Shown here piece after piece: positions 44,624-56,440 of a DNA stretch of 64,000 nucleotides. The number at the start of each line of letters is the position of its first letter. The first letter of the stretch is position 1. Source of the stretch: Dactylis glomerata (taxonomy: Eukaryota > Streptophyta > Magnoliopsida > Poales > Poaceae); the NCBI GenBank assembly GCA_007115705.1, contig QXEO01001123.1, positions 186,001 to 250,000 of the forward strand, given 5' to 3'. The translations under genes were made by a program, and so were the position numbers. The notes under the pieces were generated by a model. It worked only from the letters and a program-made list of their open reading frames with translations. It was not told the DNA's origin and ran no database searches.

Positions 44624-45600
44624 TGTATATGTGAGAGGTGATGGCCAATTGAAATTAAGAAAATAATCGATAAACATCAATACATCTATTTTTTTTGCCT
44701 TCTCAAACCTTTGTTCCTGCTTTCATTCTTCGGCTATTTCACATGGATTTTTCCTAACATCAATAATCGATATTGGAGCGGTCTAACTCGGCCAGGTTCA
44801 GCCCATAGGAGCTTGACTACAAGACTCACCCGTCGAGCAGCCAGAACCTCCGACAGGGTCCCTCCTAAGGAACTACGGCTTGGGGTCTCAAAAGTACTAG
44901 CTGGCTTATCTTGCGTATCGCGTTTCCGGCCGGTCTGCTTCGACGTGAGTTGTGACATATCGCCCCAGCATCGAGAGTGCACAAGACGTGCCAGTGTAAG
45001 GCAGATTTTCTGTCATCCTGCAGTAAGGTGGATTCTTTTTGACATTGCGGTAAGGCGGCAACTTTTCAGCCTAACGGTATTATTGTAGAAAAAAATATTT
45101 GATAAAAAAACCTTATGGTTCAAAAAATTTCAGCGAGACCTCGCGGAGACCTTGTAGCAAAAAATATATGATATTCTAGCAAAACCGACCATGCTGGAGA
45201 ACTCGTAACAAAATATTTGTGTTATTGTGGCAAAACCGACTTTGTCGGAGACATCGTAGCAACAATTTTTTACCATTGTAATAAAACCATTTGCAGCAAC
45301 ACCCCCACCCCCTCCCCCCCCAAAAAAAACTCGATTCCCTAGTGTACCAATACGGAGCACCATTGGCAGCATTACCATCTGCCGTTTGTAGCACCTCCGC
45401 CATAGGTGGTAGCACCATCGTCTGGTAGCACTATTGTCGACCTATGGTAGCACCACTGCTCTTTATATGCAGCATGGAGGGTCATTGCGCTCCAACACAC
45501 CATTGATAACCTTCAATTATTTTATATTAGGGATACCGTAATATTTTCACATGAAATATCTCTCCAAGTATATCTGACAAGGGTATAACTACCAAGGCCA
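44624..45600. other. Intergenic, repeat-like
   Basis: 45125-45450 contains loosely repeated 'gtagcaaaa / gtagcaccat' phrases, giving chance frames. A C/A-rich low-complexity run lies at 45300-45330. No gene recognised. Confidence 0.4.
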
Positions 45601-45609
45601 ATTATTTTA

Positions 45610-45965
45610 GTACCCGTAGGGCCCGTTCGGATAGAAGCCCATGAAAACTAGGCCCAAGTATAGTCATAGTCGAAATATGAGATCATATTGTAACTCGTAT
45701 TTATCCGACTGGTTCCTCGGGACCTGGCCACCTATAAATAGGGGCCAGGAGAGGCCGGCCTGGGACACATCGAGATTGAGCTAAGATTGATTCTAAGTTT
45801 ACTCTTAATATATGATATTCACCTTGTTTATCTGAAACCTTACCTTCGAGTTCATTCGATGTCCTCTTCCCCCGATCATAATTAAGTCCTTCATCTAGGA
45901 CATTTGCCGAATTAACCCTTATCAATATCACTCCAACGAAGAGTTGTGCTTCAGACCTCAAAAAC
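45610..45965. mobile_element. Possible degenerate LTR fragment with TATA box
   Basis: 'cctataaataggggccagg' (about 45729-45747) followed by a leader-like region resembles the promoter part of a plant LTR. I find neither TG...CA ends nor a duplicate copy in the window, so this is a weak call. Confidence 0.3.
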
Positions 45966-46465
45966 TACTCTTCCCCAAAACTACGATGTCACAAGTCGCG
46001 GACACGTTTCACACCCAAGATGTACATGGAAACAGCCTACTCTATGGGTTGCTAGAAGAACAATAATTGAATGAAAGTAAACTAAAAACTGACAGTAAAC
46101 AATGAGTAAGATGAAGATGTTTATAGGGGAGTCTCACTAGAATCATCACTAGTATTATTAGGATTGATTTAAGATGTAGTATACATATGTACGGTGGAGT
46201 CAAATAAAGGTGCGCCATGTGCACGCTGTGCATACACACCCTGCATAACCCACCACTTGGTCCTCCTATATTAGCATGTCGTCGATGTTCACCAGTTATT
46301 AAGGTCATTCCCATGGTTACGAATATAATTTTAGGATCTCCGTTATTCCCTTATTGACAATAGTTGATGGAGTGTGATGGAACTCTTTCACTTTTACCCC
46401 CAAAGCATCAACTACATACAACGATGATTTCCTCCAACGTCCCTATAGGGGAAAACTATTGTTTG
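45966..46465. other. Left flank of element B
   Basis: About 500 bp without a recognised feature, ending in the GATAG target site of element B. Confidence 0.4.
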
Positions 46466-46840
46466 GATAGTGATACGTCTCAAACGTATCTATAATTTTT
46501 GATGCTCCATGCTTATTTTTATACCATTTGCCTAATGTTTCGTTACACTTCGTGGCGTTTTTATGCGATTTCCGGAACTAACCTATTGACAAGATGCCAC
46601 AGTGCCAGTTCCCTGTTTTCTGCTGTTTTTGTGTTTCAGAAAGCTACACAGGAAATATTCTCGGAATTGGACGAAACAAGTTCCAGAAGTCTTATTTTTC
46701 CTGGGAGCATCCAGACATCCGAAGAGAGGAAGGAGAGGGGCCACAGGCCGCCCTCACACAGGGCTGGCGCGGCCCAGGCCCTGGCCGTGCCACCCTGGTG
46801 TGAGGAGGCCTGGGGCCGCCTCTGACATCGCCACTTCGCC

Positions 46841-46849
46841 TATATAAAG
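46841..46849 (+). promoter_or_regulatory. TATA box of family-B LTR
   Basis: tatataaag in the context cttcgcctatataaagcc, also present in the 3' LTR at 55263-55271. Position matches the tataaag of family A. Confidence 0.55.
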
Positions 46850-47468
46850 CCTCGGGACGGAAAACCTTAAGGGATTCGACGATTTTTCCAGAACAGTTCC
46901 GCAGCTCCGCCGCCGTCGCCGACGAATTTCAGGGGACAGAAGTCTCTGTTCCGGCACCCTGCCGGGACGGGGAAGTGCCCCCGGAGCCACCTCCATCGGT
47001 CTCCATTGCCGTCTCCGCCGTCTCCATCGACCTCACCGCCATCTCCATCAACCTTGCTGTCTCCTATGATGAGGAGGGAGTAGTTCATCCCCGGGGCTGA
47101 GGGCTCTACCGGTAGCTATGTGGTTCACCTCTCTCTCCCATGATGTGATCTTTATGTGATCGTGAGCTTTGTATCATGTTGAACAAGTAGATGTTATTAT
47201 TCAGATATTATGTGTACTCTAGTGGTGTTATTAAAGTAATCTATTCCTCCTGCCATGGTGTAACGGTGACAGTGCGTGCATCATGGTGGTACTTGGTTTA
47301 GGCTATGATTGTGATCTCTTGTGGATTACGAGAATAATTATTGCTATGATAGTATTGAAGTGATCTATTCCTCCTTTCATGGTGTAATGTTGACAGTGTG
47401 TGCACCGTGTTAGTACTTGGTTTATGTTGCAATAATATCTATCTTGAGTTGTGCTTTGATTTGGGTAT

Positions 47469-49093
47469 TGACACGTCTCAAACGTATCTATAATTTTTGA
47501 TGCTCCATGCTTGTTTTTACACCATTTGCCTATTGTTTCGTTACACTTAGTGGCACTTTTATGCATTTTCCGGAACTAACCTATTAACAAGTGCCACAGT
47601 GCCAGTTTCCTGTTTTCTGCTGTTTTTGTGTTTCAGAAGTGATACACAGGAAATATTCTCGGAATTGGACGAAACAAGTTCCTGAAGTCTTATTTTTCCC
47701 GGAAGCTTCCAGACATCCGAAGGAGAGACGGAGAGGGGCCACCAGGGCCCCACACACAGGGGTGGCGCGGCCCTACCCCTGGCCGCGCCGGGCCTGTGTG
47801 AGGGAGCCTGGCTCCACCTCTGACGACGCCCCTTCGCCTATAAAGACCCCCCGACGGAAAAAACCTAAGTACCCGATCAGATTTCCAGAACACATCGCGA
47901 TCCGCCGCCACCGTCGACCCGAAGATCGGGAGGGTCCAGAAGCTCTTCCCGGCACCCTGCCGAAGAGGGGAATCGCCACCGGAGGTCTTCTTCATCGCCA
48001 TGCTTGCCTCCGGAGCGATGAGTGAGTAGTCTACCTTGGACTATGGGTCCATAGCAGTAGCTAGATGGTTGTCTTCTCCACCATGTGCTTCATGTTTAGA
48101 TCTCATGAGCTGCCCTACATGATTGAGATCACCGTTATGTAATTCTACATGTTTGGTTTGTTGGGATCCGATGAATATTGGTGTTTATGATTAAGTTGCT
48201 GTACTGAATTATATCTTTTGTTATCTCTATGTTGTTTATGATCTTGCATGCTCTCCGTTGTTAGTAGCTATCTTGGCCGAGTAGTTGCTAGTGACTCCAA
48301 GAGGGGGTATTTATGCTCGATAGTGGGTTCATGCCTCTATTTCACCTGGGGGAGTGACAGAAACCTCTAAGGTGGTAGATGTGCTGTTGCTACTAGGGAG
48401 AAAACAACATTCATATGCTCAAGGGCATATGCTTTGTTTACATTACACACTTTGCTTAATGCAATTATCTGTTGTTCGCAACTTAATACTACTGGGGTGT
48501 TCGGATTGATATCCCCGGGAGTGGATTATTAGTCATAGATGCAGTTGGATGGCGGTCTATGTATTTTGTTGTAATGCCCAGAGTAAATCTCATAGTGATC
48601 TTCTTGACATATCACGTTATCTTTATTCTATCAATTGCCCAACTGTAATTTGTTTACCCAGCATGTTATTTTATCTATGGAGAGACACCACTAGTGAACT
48701 GTGGACCCCGGTCCTATTTTAATCATATTGCAATCACCTGTTTACTTTTCCCGTACTGTTTACTTTACTCGCATATTACATTGTTTTCCACTCGATACGC
48801 TCATAATCTTTGTTTCAAGCAAACCGGTGAGATTGACAACCTCATCGCAAGTTGGGAACAAAGTACTTGGTTGTGTGTGTGCAGGTTCCATATCACCTTC
48901 AGTTGTCACCGTCTCTCCTCTTCAAGATCGGCATTAAACCTTGGTTTCTTAACTGAGGGAAAACTAGCCGCTACACTCATCATACCTTCCTCTTGGGGTT
49001 CCCAACGGGCTGGTCATTCACCACGCACAAGGACTTACTGCTCCCACGTCAACTAAATGCCACAGTCTTTTCTGGCGCCATCACCGAGTAGCA
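47469..49093 (+). mobile_element. Solo LTR of family A inside the 5' LTR of element B (TSD GGTAT)
   Basis: 1625 bp from tgacacgtctc to ccgagtagca, same family as 6000-7703. A perfect GGTAT duplication flanks it (47464-47468 and 49094-49098). The uninterrupted target (tttgggtatctctatgag) is seen in the 3' LTR near 55880. It lacks about 79 bp present in family A after 'gtgcaggttcc'. Solo LTRs arise by recombination between the LTRs of one element. Confidence 0.95.
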
Positions 49094-49653
49094 GGTATCT
49101 CTATGAGTGGTGTTTGTCAAGTACTTGATGAACTTTAAGGGGTGCTTCTGTAGCCACTACACAATGATTAGTGTTATTCAATAGGAGAGTAATTCAGAGT
49201 ACCATAGTGGAGAGAAGTTATCTATTTGTTCATTCATGTTATATTGTTGGGAGTGTGTCCACTAGTGAAAGTATGATCCCTAGGCCTTGTTTCCAAGCAT
49301 TGCACACCGTTTACTTGCTGTTTTGTTACATGTTTGCTCGCAGCGATTTTTATTCCAGATTGTATTTACTACTTATAATCATCCATACCACTTGTATTTC
49401 ACTATCTCTTCGCCGAACTAGTGCACCTATACATCTGACAAGTGTATTGGGTGTGTTGGGGACACAAGAGACTTTCTGTATCGTAATTGCAGGGTTGCTT
49501 GAGAGGGGTAGCTTTGACCTCTTCCTCCCTAAGTTCGATAAACCTTGGGTGATCCACTTAAGGGAAACTTGCTGCTGTTCTACAAACCTCTGCACTTGGA
49601 GGCCCAACACTGTCTACAAGAACAGACGCGTGCGTAGACATCAAGCTCTTTTC

Positions 49654-49670
49654 TGGCGCCGTTGCCAGGG
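49654..49670 (+). promoter_or_regulatory. Primer-binding site of element B (tRNA-Asp type)
   Basis: tggcgccgttgccaggg differs at one base from the tRNA-Asp complement found in element A, ten bases after the LTR end. Confidence 0.8.
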
Positions 49671-49783
49671 AGGTAAGGTAAAAGGTACTCGCATCCTCCC
49701 GTGTGAGTGCTCGGAGTTATTTCCTTTAGATTCTGCAATTACATCTTTTTGTTTCTTGTTTTTATTTTCACTAGTTAGGCTTA

Positions 49784-52306
49784 ATGGAAAACAAAGAGTT
49801 CTTTAGTCTTTTTCCTGATTTTAGATTTGAAGAGAAAATTGAAAATCCTTTGGAGCTTATTTCACATAGCAATGTTATTAGTACGAATGCTTTGAATACC
49901 GTTAATGCTAATGCTATAGAAAAGTCTAAGCTTGGGGAAGCTGGTTTTGTTAAGTATGATATTTTTAGTCCCCCAGCTTTAGTGGAGAAGGTCTGCTCTG
50001 ATAATATTTTATCTCCCATATGTGATGTTTCTAGTGATGCTTGTGCTCCTCATCCTTTTAAAATACCTACGAAGATTGTTGAACATGTTAGGGATAACTG
50101 CTATTTAGGAGATGGAACTGTCCATCCTGGTGACCATTTTCTTTTTATACATGAATTATACGAGTTGTTCCAGTGTGCAGGTATTTTAATGAACCAAGTT
50201 AAGAAGAAGCTATTCTCTTTTTCGCTGAAAGGCAGAGCTGAGGAATGGTATAAAACATTGAAGGATGGCCGATTTATTGATTGGGAGGAAATTGAACCTC
50301 TCTTTTACTCTAAATTCTATCCTTCTAGTCAGGTTTATAAAGATAGGAATTACATTTATAATTTTCATCCGCATGAGGGAGAAAGCATTGCCCAAGCTTG
50401 GGGAAGATTGAAGTTACTAATGCATAAATGTCCTATTCATGATCTTCCCCGTAATATTATTATTAATAATTTTTATGCAAGGCTTTCAGGAAATTACAAG
50501 GACTATCTAGATGCATGCTTTGATGGGTCTTTCACAAGCAAGGATGTCGACACCAAGTGGGATCTGCTTGAAACAATTCAAAACAATATTGAAGATTGGG
50601 ATAGCGATAAAGGTAAAGGATCAGGTATGAATTACGAGTTTGATTGCATTAAGTCTTTCGTTGTAACTGCTAATTTTCAAGAGCTTAGTGCTAAATATGG
50701 TCTTGATCCTCAAATTATGGTTGATTGCTTTAAAGCCTTTGCTTCCCATATGAATGTTCCTAAAGGAAATGGGGACGTGTATCATGAACCTTTTAAGGAC
50801 ACTTGCATAGAAAGTGATATTGTTGTTGATGATTGCAATAAACATGCTCAAACTTCTAAAAGTCCTATTTTTTATAAGCATGTTAATTTTTGTGGAGTAC
50901 ATAGACCTTGTGAACAGAGTTACAACAAGGAAGATTATTGCATCACCCACGCAAATGAAGAAACCAGTATGTGGTACAAGGATATAGGCGAGATCGGTAA
51001 AAAGGTTTGTGAGCTTTATCCTTTTCTTTGTAAACATTGCGATGACATAGGCCATTTTAATTTCCAATGCTCAAGCCCTAATAGTTACTCTTCTAATACC
51101 TTAAGTTTGTATTGTGATGACAAGATTACTCCCAATCAGCATGATGAGCTCACTTTGTTCTTGGCATGTGAAGAGATATCTAGAAAGATTGCTTTGATAG
51201 ATATGAATGATGTTGATATTAATAGCACCCTTCGTGGTTGTCGTCTCTATTGTGCTAAAGATTGCCTTTCAAATACTTACATTCAAAATCTTATAAAACT
51301 TAATATTTTGCCAAGCTATGACAGGACTGATAGATGTTTTTATCTTATTAATAGAGAGGAGGAATCCTCCAAAGTTTCTTCTGTTGTTCCTGTCAGCAAA
51401 CCAGATTATGTGGAGAAGATGCCTTTCCCTCCTAGAGAATATGTGGAGAAGATGCCCTTCAAGTCTCTCCCTCCTAAAGGAGAGAGTAAGAAGAGTATGA
51501 AGAAGAAGAAGAAGAGGAGTAAGAGGCGAGAGGACACGGTATCTTCCCCTAAGTGTTATGATCCTGCTATAGATTATGATAATTCTGATTGGGATGATGT
51601 TCCTATGCCTATTACTTATGTTAGTGATCATGATTGGGAAAAGCACTCTACTTTTGATATTGAAAATCTTTTTGGTACCAATTCTAAGGTTAATAATTGT
51701 TGTACCATTAGTGCCATCCATGTTCCTTCTTATGATGATATGTTTGATGAATATGCTTTGCGACACAGTAGTTCTCTATCTCTTGATGATACTAAGCCTC
51801 TAGTTTATGATGATGAGTATAATGTTTTCAGTTCACCTACTTTTGAGGAGAAAATTAGTTATGATTACAATATGCCTCCTGTCTTTAATGATTATGGTGA
51901 TGAGAATAATTATTCTATTGAATCTGCTCCTACTACTATTGTTCATGTGGGGAGTATTAATCCTTTTATGCATGTGGCTCATGATAGGGATGCTTTATGT
52001 GATAGTTATATTGTTAATTCTATTCATGATGCTACTGAAAGTTATTATGAGAGAGGGAAACATGGTTTGATGGATCTCAACAATATTGAGTTTCCCCTCT
52101 TTATGTTGCAATTCTTGAAGTTGTACTTGTTTTGCCTTCCTATGCTTTTTGCTTTGCGCTTTTATGACTTGTCTCTTTACAAGACTATTTTTCATAGGAA
52201 GTGGTTTAGATTTAAATGTGTTTTATACTTGCTTTTTGATGCTCTCTTTTGCTTTAAGTTCCTATATGGCGCATTTGCCTCAAGCTCTTATATGGCGCCC
52301 ACATGA
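49784..52306 (+). CDS. gag: Gag-like protein of non-autonomous retrotransposon B, with hydrophobic C-terminus
   Basis: Intact ORF of 840 residues from gcttaATGG. Residues ~110-260 are a plant Gypsy gag domain (LFSFSLKGRAEEWY, LFYSKFYPSSQVYKDR, AWGRLKLLMHKCPIHDLP) homologous to but diverged from gag A. A CCHC zinc knuckle CKHCDDIGHFNFQC lies at ~424-437. A direct repeat YVEKMPF occurs twice near 555, then a basic KKSMKKKKKRSKRR block (~572-585). The region after that is acidic (Asp/Tyr-rich). The last ~75 residues hold two or three strongly hydrophobic stretches (FPLFMLQFLKLYLFCLPMLF, then CVLYLLFDALFCFKFLYGAF), unusual for a gag. No protease motif is present, unlike element A. The hydrophobic tail may be membrane-seeking or a remnant of another ORF; both are conjecture. 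Confidence 0.82.
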   Translation: MENKEFFSLFPDFRFEEKIENPLELISHSNVISTNALNTVNANAIEKSKLGEAGFVKYDIFSPPALVEKVCSDNILSPICDVSSDACAPHPFKIPTKIVEHVRDNCYLGDGTVHPGDHFLFIHELYELFQCAGILMNQVKKKLFSFSLKGRAEEWYKTLKDGRFIDWEEIEPLFYSKFYPSSQVYKDRNYIYNFHPHEGESIAQAWGRLKLLMHKCPIHDLPRNIIINNFYARLSGNYKDYLDACFDGSFTSKDVDTKWDLLETIQNNIEDWDSDKGKGSGMNYEFDCIKSFVVTANFQELSAKYGLDPQIMVDCFKAFASHMNVPKGNGDVYHEPFKDTCIESDIVVDDCNKHAQTSKSPIFYKHVNFCGVHRPCEQSYNKEDYCITHANEETSMWYKDIGEIGKKVCELYPFLCKHCDDIGHFNFQCSSPNSYSSNTLSLYCDDKITPNQHDELTLFLACEEISRKIALIDMNDVDINSTLRGCRLYCAKDCLSNTYIQNLIKLNILPSYDRTDRCFYLINREEESSKVSSVVPVSKPDYVEKMPFPPREYVEKMPFKSLPPKGESKKSMKKKKKRSKRREDTVSSPKCYDPAIDYDNSDWDDVPMPITYVSDHDWEKHSTFDIENLFGTNSKVNNCCTISAIHVPSYDDMFDEYALRHSSSLSLDDTKPLVYDDEYNVFSSPTFEEKISYDYNMPPVFNDYGDENNYSIESAPTTIVHVGSINPFMHVAHDRDALCDSYIVNSIHDATESYYERGKHGLMDLNNIEFPLFMLQFLKLYLFCLPMLFALRFYDLSLYKTIFHRKWFRFKCVLYLLFDALFCFKFLYGAFASSSYMAPT

Positions 52307-54892
52307 GCATCTTTGCAAATTACTGCGCCTAGCTCAAAGGCGTTAAAGAAAAGCACTCTTGGGAGATAACCCATTGTTTTATTTTCAGTACCTTTTTCTT
52401 TTATTTGAGTCTTAGAAGTTATTACTACTGTAATAACCGCTCCTTATCCTTTTTATTTCGTTTTTGTGCCAAGAGAAGCCTCTAATTTGAGTGAGGTAAG
52501 ATTTGGGGATGTTGCTGTCCTGAAACAGTTTTCGGTGCTGCACCGTAAAAATTCGTGAAAATTCTCTGTATATTTTTTGGACCAGCGATTTCTTGTGCAT
52601 ATTCCCTAGGTTATATCCAAACTTTCATTAGTTGAACACTTTTTTATTTGAGCAACAGAAAACCCCTCAAAAATTCGACCTTTGTCAGCTGTTCTGTTTT
52701 GACAGATTTCTGCCAATATTTGTGTTTGCCGCTTTATCGCTTTCTTTTGAGTTCTTTTGATCATGGAACTTTTGGGGAAGTTGCTACAGTAGTATATGCT
52801 ATATATGGTGGTTTTGTGTTGAAATCTGAACTGAAAAGGGTTGATTCTATGTTATGCTTACACTAATGTTGCTAATAGATTTGTGTTTAGTTTTGTATGA
52901 AGGAAGTTTTCAAGTGTAGGGATTGGAGAATGATGAGATGAGATGAAGAATGGATAAAAGCTCAAGCTTGGGGATGCCCATGCATCACCCCAAGAAATAT
53001 CCAAGAAGTACATGCGTCAAAGCTTGGGGATGCCCCCGAGGCACTCCTTCCTCATCGGCAAAAATCAGGTCATCTTCAAGACACTATATTTTTATTGCTT
53101 CATGCACTATGTGTTTTTCTTGGAGCGTCAATTGTTTTAGTTTTCTTAGTTAGTTTAGTTTTGTTTTCTGCAATAAATGGTTAGATCACATCATGTTTCT
53201 TTTGGAGGAGATGAACTCGCTTTTCATTTGCCAAGAACACTCTAGTTTTTCACTCCTATCGTTTCAACGAGTGTTCTCTTTTTCTGCTACCGCGTTTAGC
53301 TTTCGTTTTTCGCCTTGATTTGTGTTCCGATCTTGTTATATCTTTTCATCAAGATGTATTTTTGCCTCTGATCTTTATTGGTTTTCATCAAAAGAGGTGT
53401 TTATAAAAAGTTCGAATGGTGTTGAAAAAGAGAAAAAGTTTCATGCAAAAAAGTGGTACAAAAAGGAGCTTGTTTAGACTGCGGCTTAGGCTTTTGCATG
53501 TCGTGCTTGATGTCATTTTGATAGTATGCTTAGTGGTTTTGCTATAGCATGACTTGACTCAAATGACTGAGATTGCTTAATGAGCCTTTGAAAAAATCAT
53601 GCGTTGTTTTTATTATATGGAAGCATTTATTTGGTTTTCTCCTTTGATGCTTTATTTGGGTTGACTTGGCACATGCTTACACCATGTTGACTACAAAATA
53701 AGTCGCCTATAGCCTCTATGATCATTTAGTTTTTGACTTTTGATGCCATCTTATGCTTCTTTTAATGTTGCTTTGTCGCTTTGCATGATTATGGCCGTTA
53801 TTGCTCTCTTAGTTGGTCGCTCCCAGTCTTTTGCTAGCCCTCATTTTGTACTGAGTATGAGCTCTACTCGTGCATCCAACTCCTAAAAACCAAGTTTGCC
53901 ATTGTGTCCACTATAAATTCCTATGCATGGTATTTGCGAGCCATTCCAAAGTAAATTTTCATGTGCTACCTTTCAAAAACCTTCAAAACACTTCTCGTTT
54001 TGTGACACTGTTTTCAGCTCATGGGGACGTAGTGGTCAGATTTGCTATCTTCCATATTGCTTATTCCAAAAAGAAAAAAAAGAAAAAAAGAAAAGAAAAA
54101 AAGGCACTCCTCCATGGAATGTGAATGTTGGTGGGCACCCGATGGAATCGGTTAGCCATGGTTTGTGAAAGGAAAAAAAGGTGGGGAGGAGTGCCAAGCT
54201 TTATAAAAGAGCATAAAAGTGCCAATCTCTCTCTCAAAAACTTGCTTCATTTTTGTATGGAAGATAGTAAGAACCCCATTGCCAGTCGTTGACAAAGACA
54301 ACCACCTCTCAAAACCAATTTTTATCTCTCTGTTTTACAAATTAAAAGATCTAGCACATGTTTAATCACTGCTTCCCTCTGCGAAGGGCCTTTCTTTTAC
54401 TTTTATGTTGAGTCACCACCTTCTACCTTTATGCACCATTAAGAGAGCAAAGTTGTCATTCTTAGTATAATGTGCATTGTCCCAAAGTTTTCATTGATTG
54501 ATTCATATTGTTGGTTTCACTTGTTCTCAAATTATTTGTATCTAGTTGCCCTCTTAAACTTGAAGGTGTCCTATGCATTTATGTTTTGCTCTCCATGAAG
54601 GACAAGCTGAAAACCATTTGTATGTTTTTCTTTATGATTTGAACACACGTTTGACTTTCATTGTTTCATTTTCATGATCTTTTGTTTGTGTTCATTTGCA
54701 TGTTATAACATGGTTGCTAAGTTTCTATTGTCAAGATTATGTCTTTCATGCCCATGTTTTAAGTTCTTTGATCTCAGCACTCAATGCTTTACCTATATGA
54801 TCAAGATTGTGATGGTGCATGTCACCTCAAAAATTATTGTTTTGTTATCAGTTACCTACTCGAGGACGAGCAGGAGTTAAGCTTGGGGATGC
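52307..54892 (+). other. Internal non-coding region of element B
   Basis: Homologous over most of its length to 3066-5999 of element A, starting at 'ctgcgcctagctcaaaggcg' (52324). It contains AAGCTTGGGGATGC at 52964-52977, 53020-53033 and 54879-54892, the last abutting the 3' LTR. A segment of about 400 bp near 53930-54360 is unlike element A. Confidence 0.75.
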
Positions 54893-56435
54893 TGATACGT
54901 CTCAAACGTATCTATAATTTTTGATGCTCCATGCTTATTTTTACACCATTTGCCTAATGTTTCATTACACTTCGTGGCATTTTTATGCGATTTCCGGAAC
55001 TAACCTATTGACAAGATGCCACAGTGCCAGTTTCCTGTTTTCTGCTGTTTTTGTGTTTCAGAAAGCTACACAGGAAATATTCTCGGAATTGGACGAAATA
55101 AGTTCCAGAAGTCTTATTTTTCCCGGGAGCATCCAGACACCCGAAGAGAGGAAGGAGAGGGGCCACAGGCCGCCCTCACACAGGGCTGGCGCGGCCCAGG
55201 CCCTGGCCGCGCCACCCTGGTGTGAGGAGGCCTAGGGCCGCCTCTGACATCGCCCCTTCGCCTATATAAAGCCACGGGACGGAAAACCCTAAGGGATTCG
55301 ACGATTTTTCCAGAACAGTTCCGCAGCTCCGCCGCCGTCGCCGATGAATTTCGGGGGACAAAAGTCTCTGTTTCGGCACCCTGCCGGGATGGGGAAGTGC
55401 CCCCGGAGCCACCTCCATCGGTCTCCATCGCCGTCTCCGCCGTCTCCATCGACCTCACCGCCATCTCCATCAACCTTGCTGTCTCCTATGATGAGGAGGG
55501 AGTAGTTCATCCCCGGGGCTAAGGGCTCTACCGGTAGCTATGTGGTTCACCTCTCTCTCCCATGATGTGATCTTTATGTGATCGTGAGCTTTGTATCATG
55601 TTGAACAAGTAGATGTTATTATTCAGATATTATGTGTACTCTAGTGGTGTTATTAAAGTAATCTATTCCTCCTGCCATGGTGTAACGGTGACAGTGCGTG
55701 CATCATGGTGGTACTTGGTTTAGGCTATGATTGTGATCTCTTGTGGATTACGAGAATAATTATTGCTATGATAGTATTGAAGTGATCTATTCCTCCTTTC
55801 ATGGTGTAATGTTGACAGTGTGTGCACCGTGTTAGTACTTGGTTTATGTTGCAATAATATCTATCTTGAGTTGTGCTTTGATTTGGGTATCTCTATGAGT
55901 GGTGTTTGTCAAGTACTTGATGAACTTTAAGGGGTGCTTCTGTAGCCACTACACAATGATTAGTGTTATTCAATAGGAGAGTAATTCAGAGTACCATAGT
56001 GGAGAGAAGTTATCTATTTGTTCATTCATGTTATATTGTTGGGAGTGTGTCCACTAGTGAAAGTATGATCCCTAGGCCTTGTTTCCAAGCATTGCACACC
56101 GTTTACTTGCTGTTTTGTTACATGTTTGCTCGCAGCGATTTTTATTCCAGATTGTATTTACTACTTATAATCATCCATACCACTTGTATTTCACTATCTC
56201 TTCGCCGAACTAGTGCACCTATACATCTGACAAGTGTATTGGGTGTGTTGGGGACACAAGAGACTTTCTGTATCGTAATTGCAGGGTTGCTTGAGAGGGG
56301 TAGCTTTGACCTCTTCCTCCCTGAGTTCGATAAACCTTGGGTGATCCACTTAAGGGAAACTTGCTGCTGTTCTACAAACCTCTGCACTTGGAGGCCCAAC
56401 ACTGTCTACAAGAACAGACGTGTGCGTAGACATCA
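54893..56435 (+). mobile_element. 3' LTR of element B
   Basis: 1543 bp, tgatacgtctc...gtagacatca, followed by GATAG. Uninterrupted, so it shows the empty target of the solo LTR. Small frames inside it also occur in the 5' LTR. Confidence 0.93.
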
Positions 56436-56440
56436 GATAG

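Larger units (their letters stand above)
46471..49643 (+). mobile_element. 5' LTR of element B, interrupted by a solo LTR
   Basis: Starts tgatacgtctcaaacgtatc and ends gtagacatca. The two halves (46471-47468 and 49099-49643) join to 1543 bp, exactly the 3' LTR length. The first ~400 bp closely resemble the family-A LTR, the rest does not. tatataaag at 46841-46849 is the likely TATA box. Confidence 0.92.
46471..56435 (+). mobile_element. Non-autonomous Athila-like LTR retrotransposon B (TSD GATAG)
   Basis: A complete element flanked by GATAG (46466-46470 and 56436-56440). LTRs are 46471-49643 (5', interrupted by a 1625-bp solo LTR) and 54893-56435 (3'); without the insert both are 1543 bp. 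I count about 21 differences between them, mostly transitions. A tRNA-Asp type PBS lies at 49654, a single gag-like ORF at 49784-52306, and a non-coding tail shared with element A. There is no protease-RT-integrase region. Net of the insert it is 8335 bp. Confidence 0.93.

Noticed and set aside
52264..52306. Envelope-like protein in element B
   Set aside because: Hydrophobic segments alone are not enough. There is no separate ORF, signal peptide or cleavage motif, so it stays a question under findings rather than a feature.
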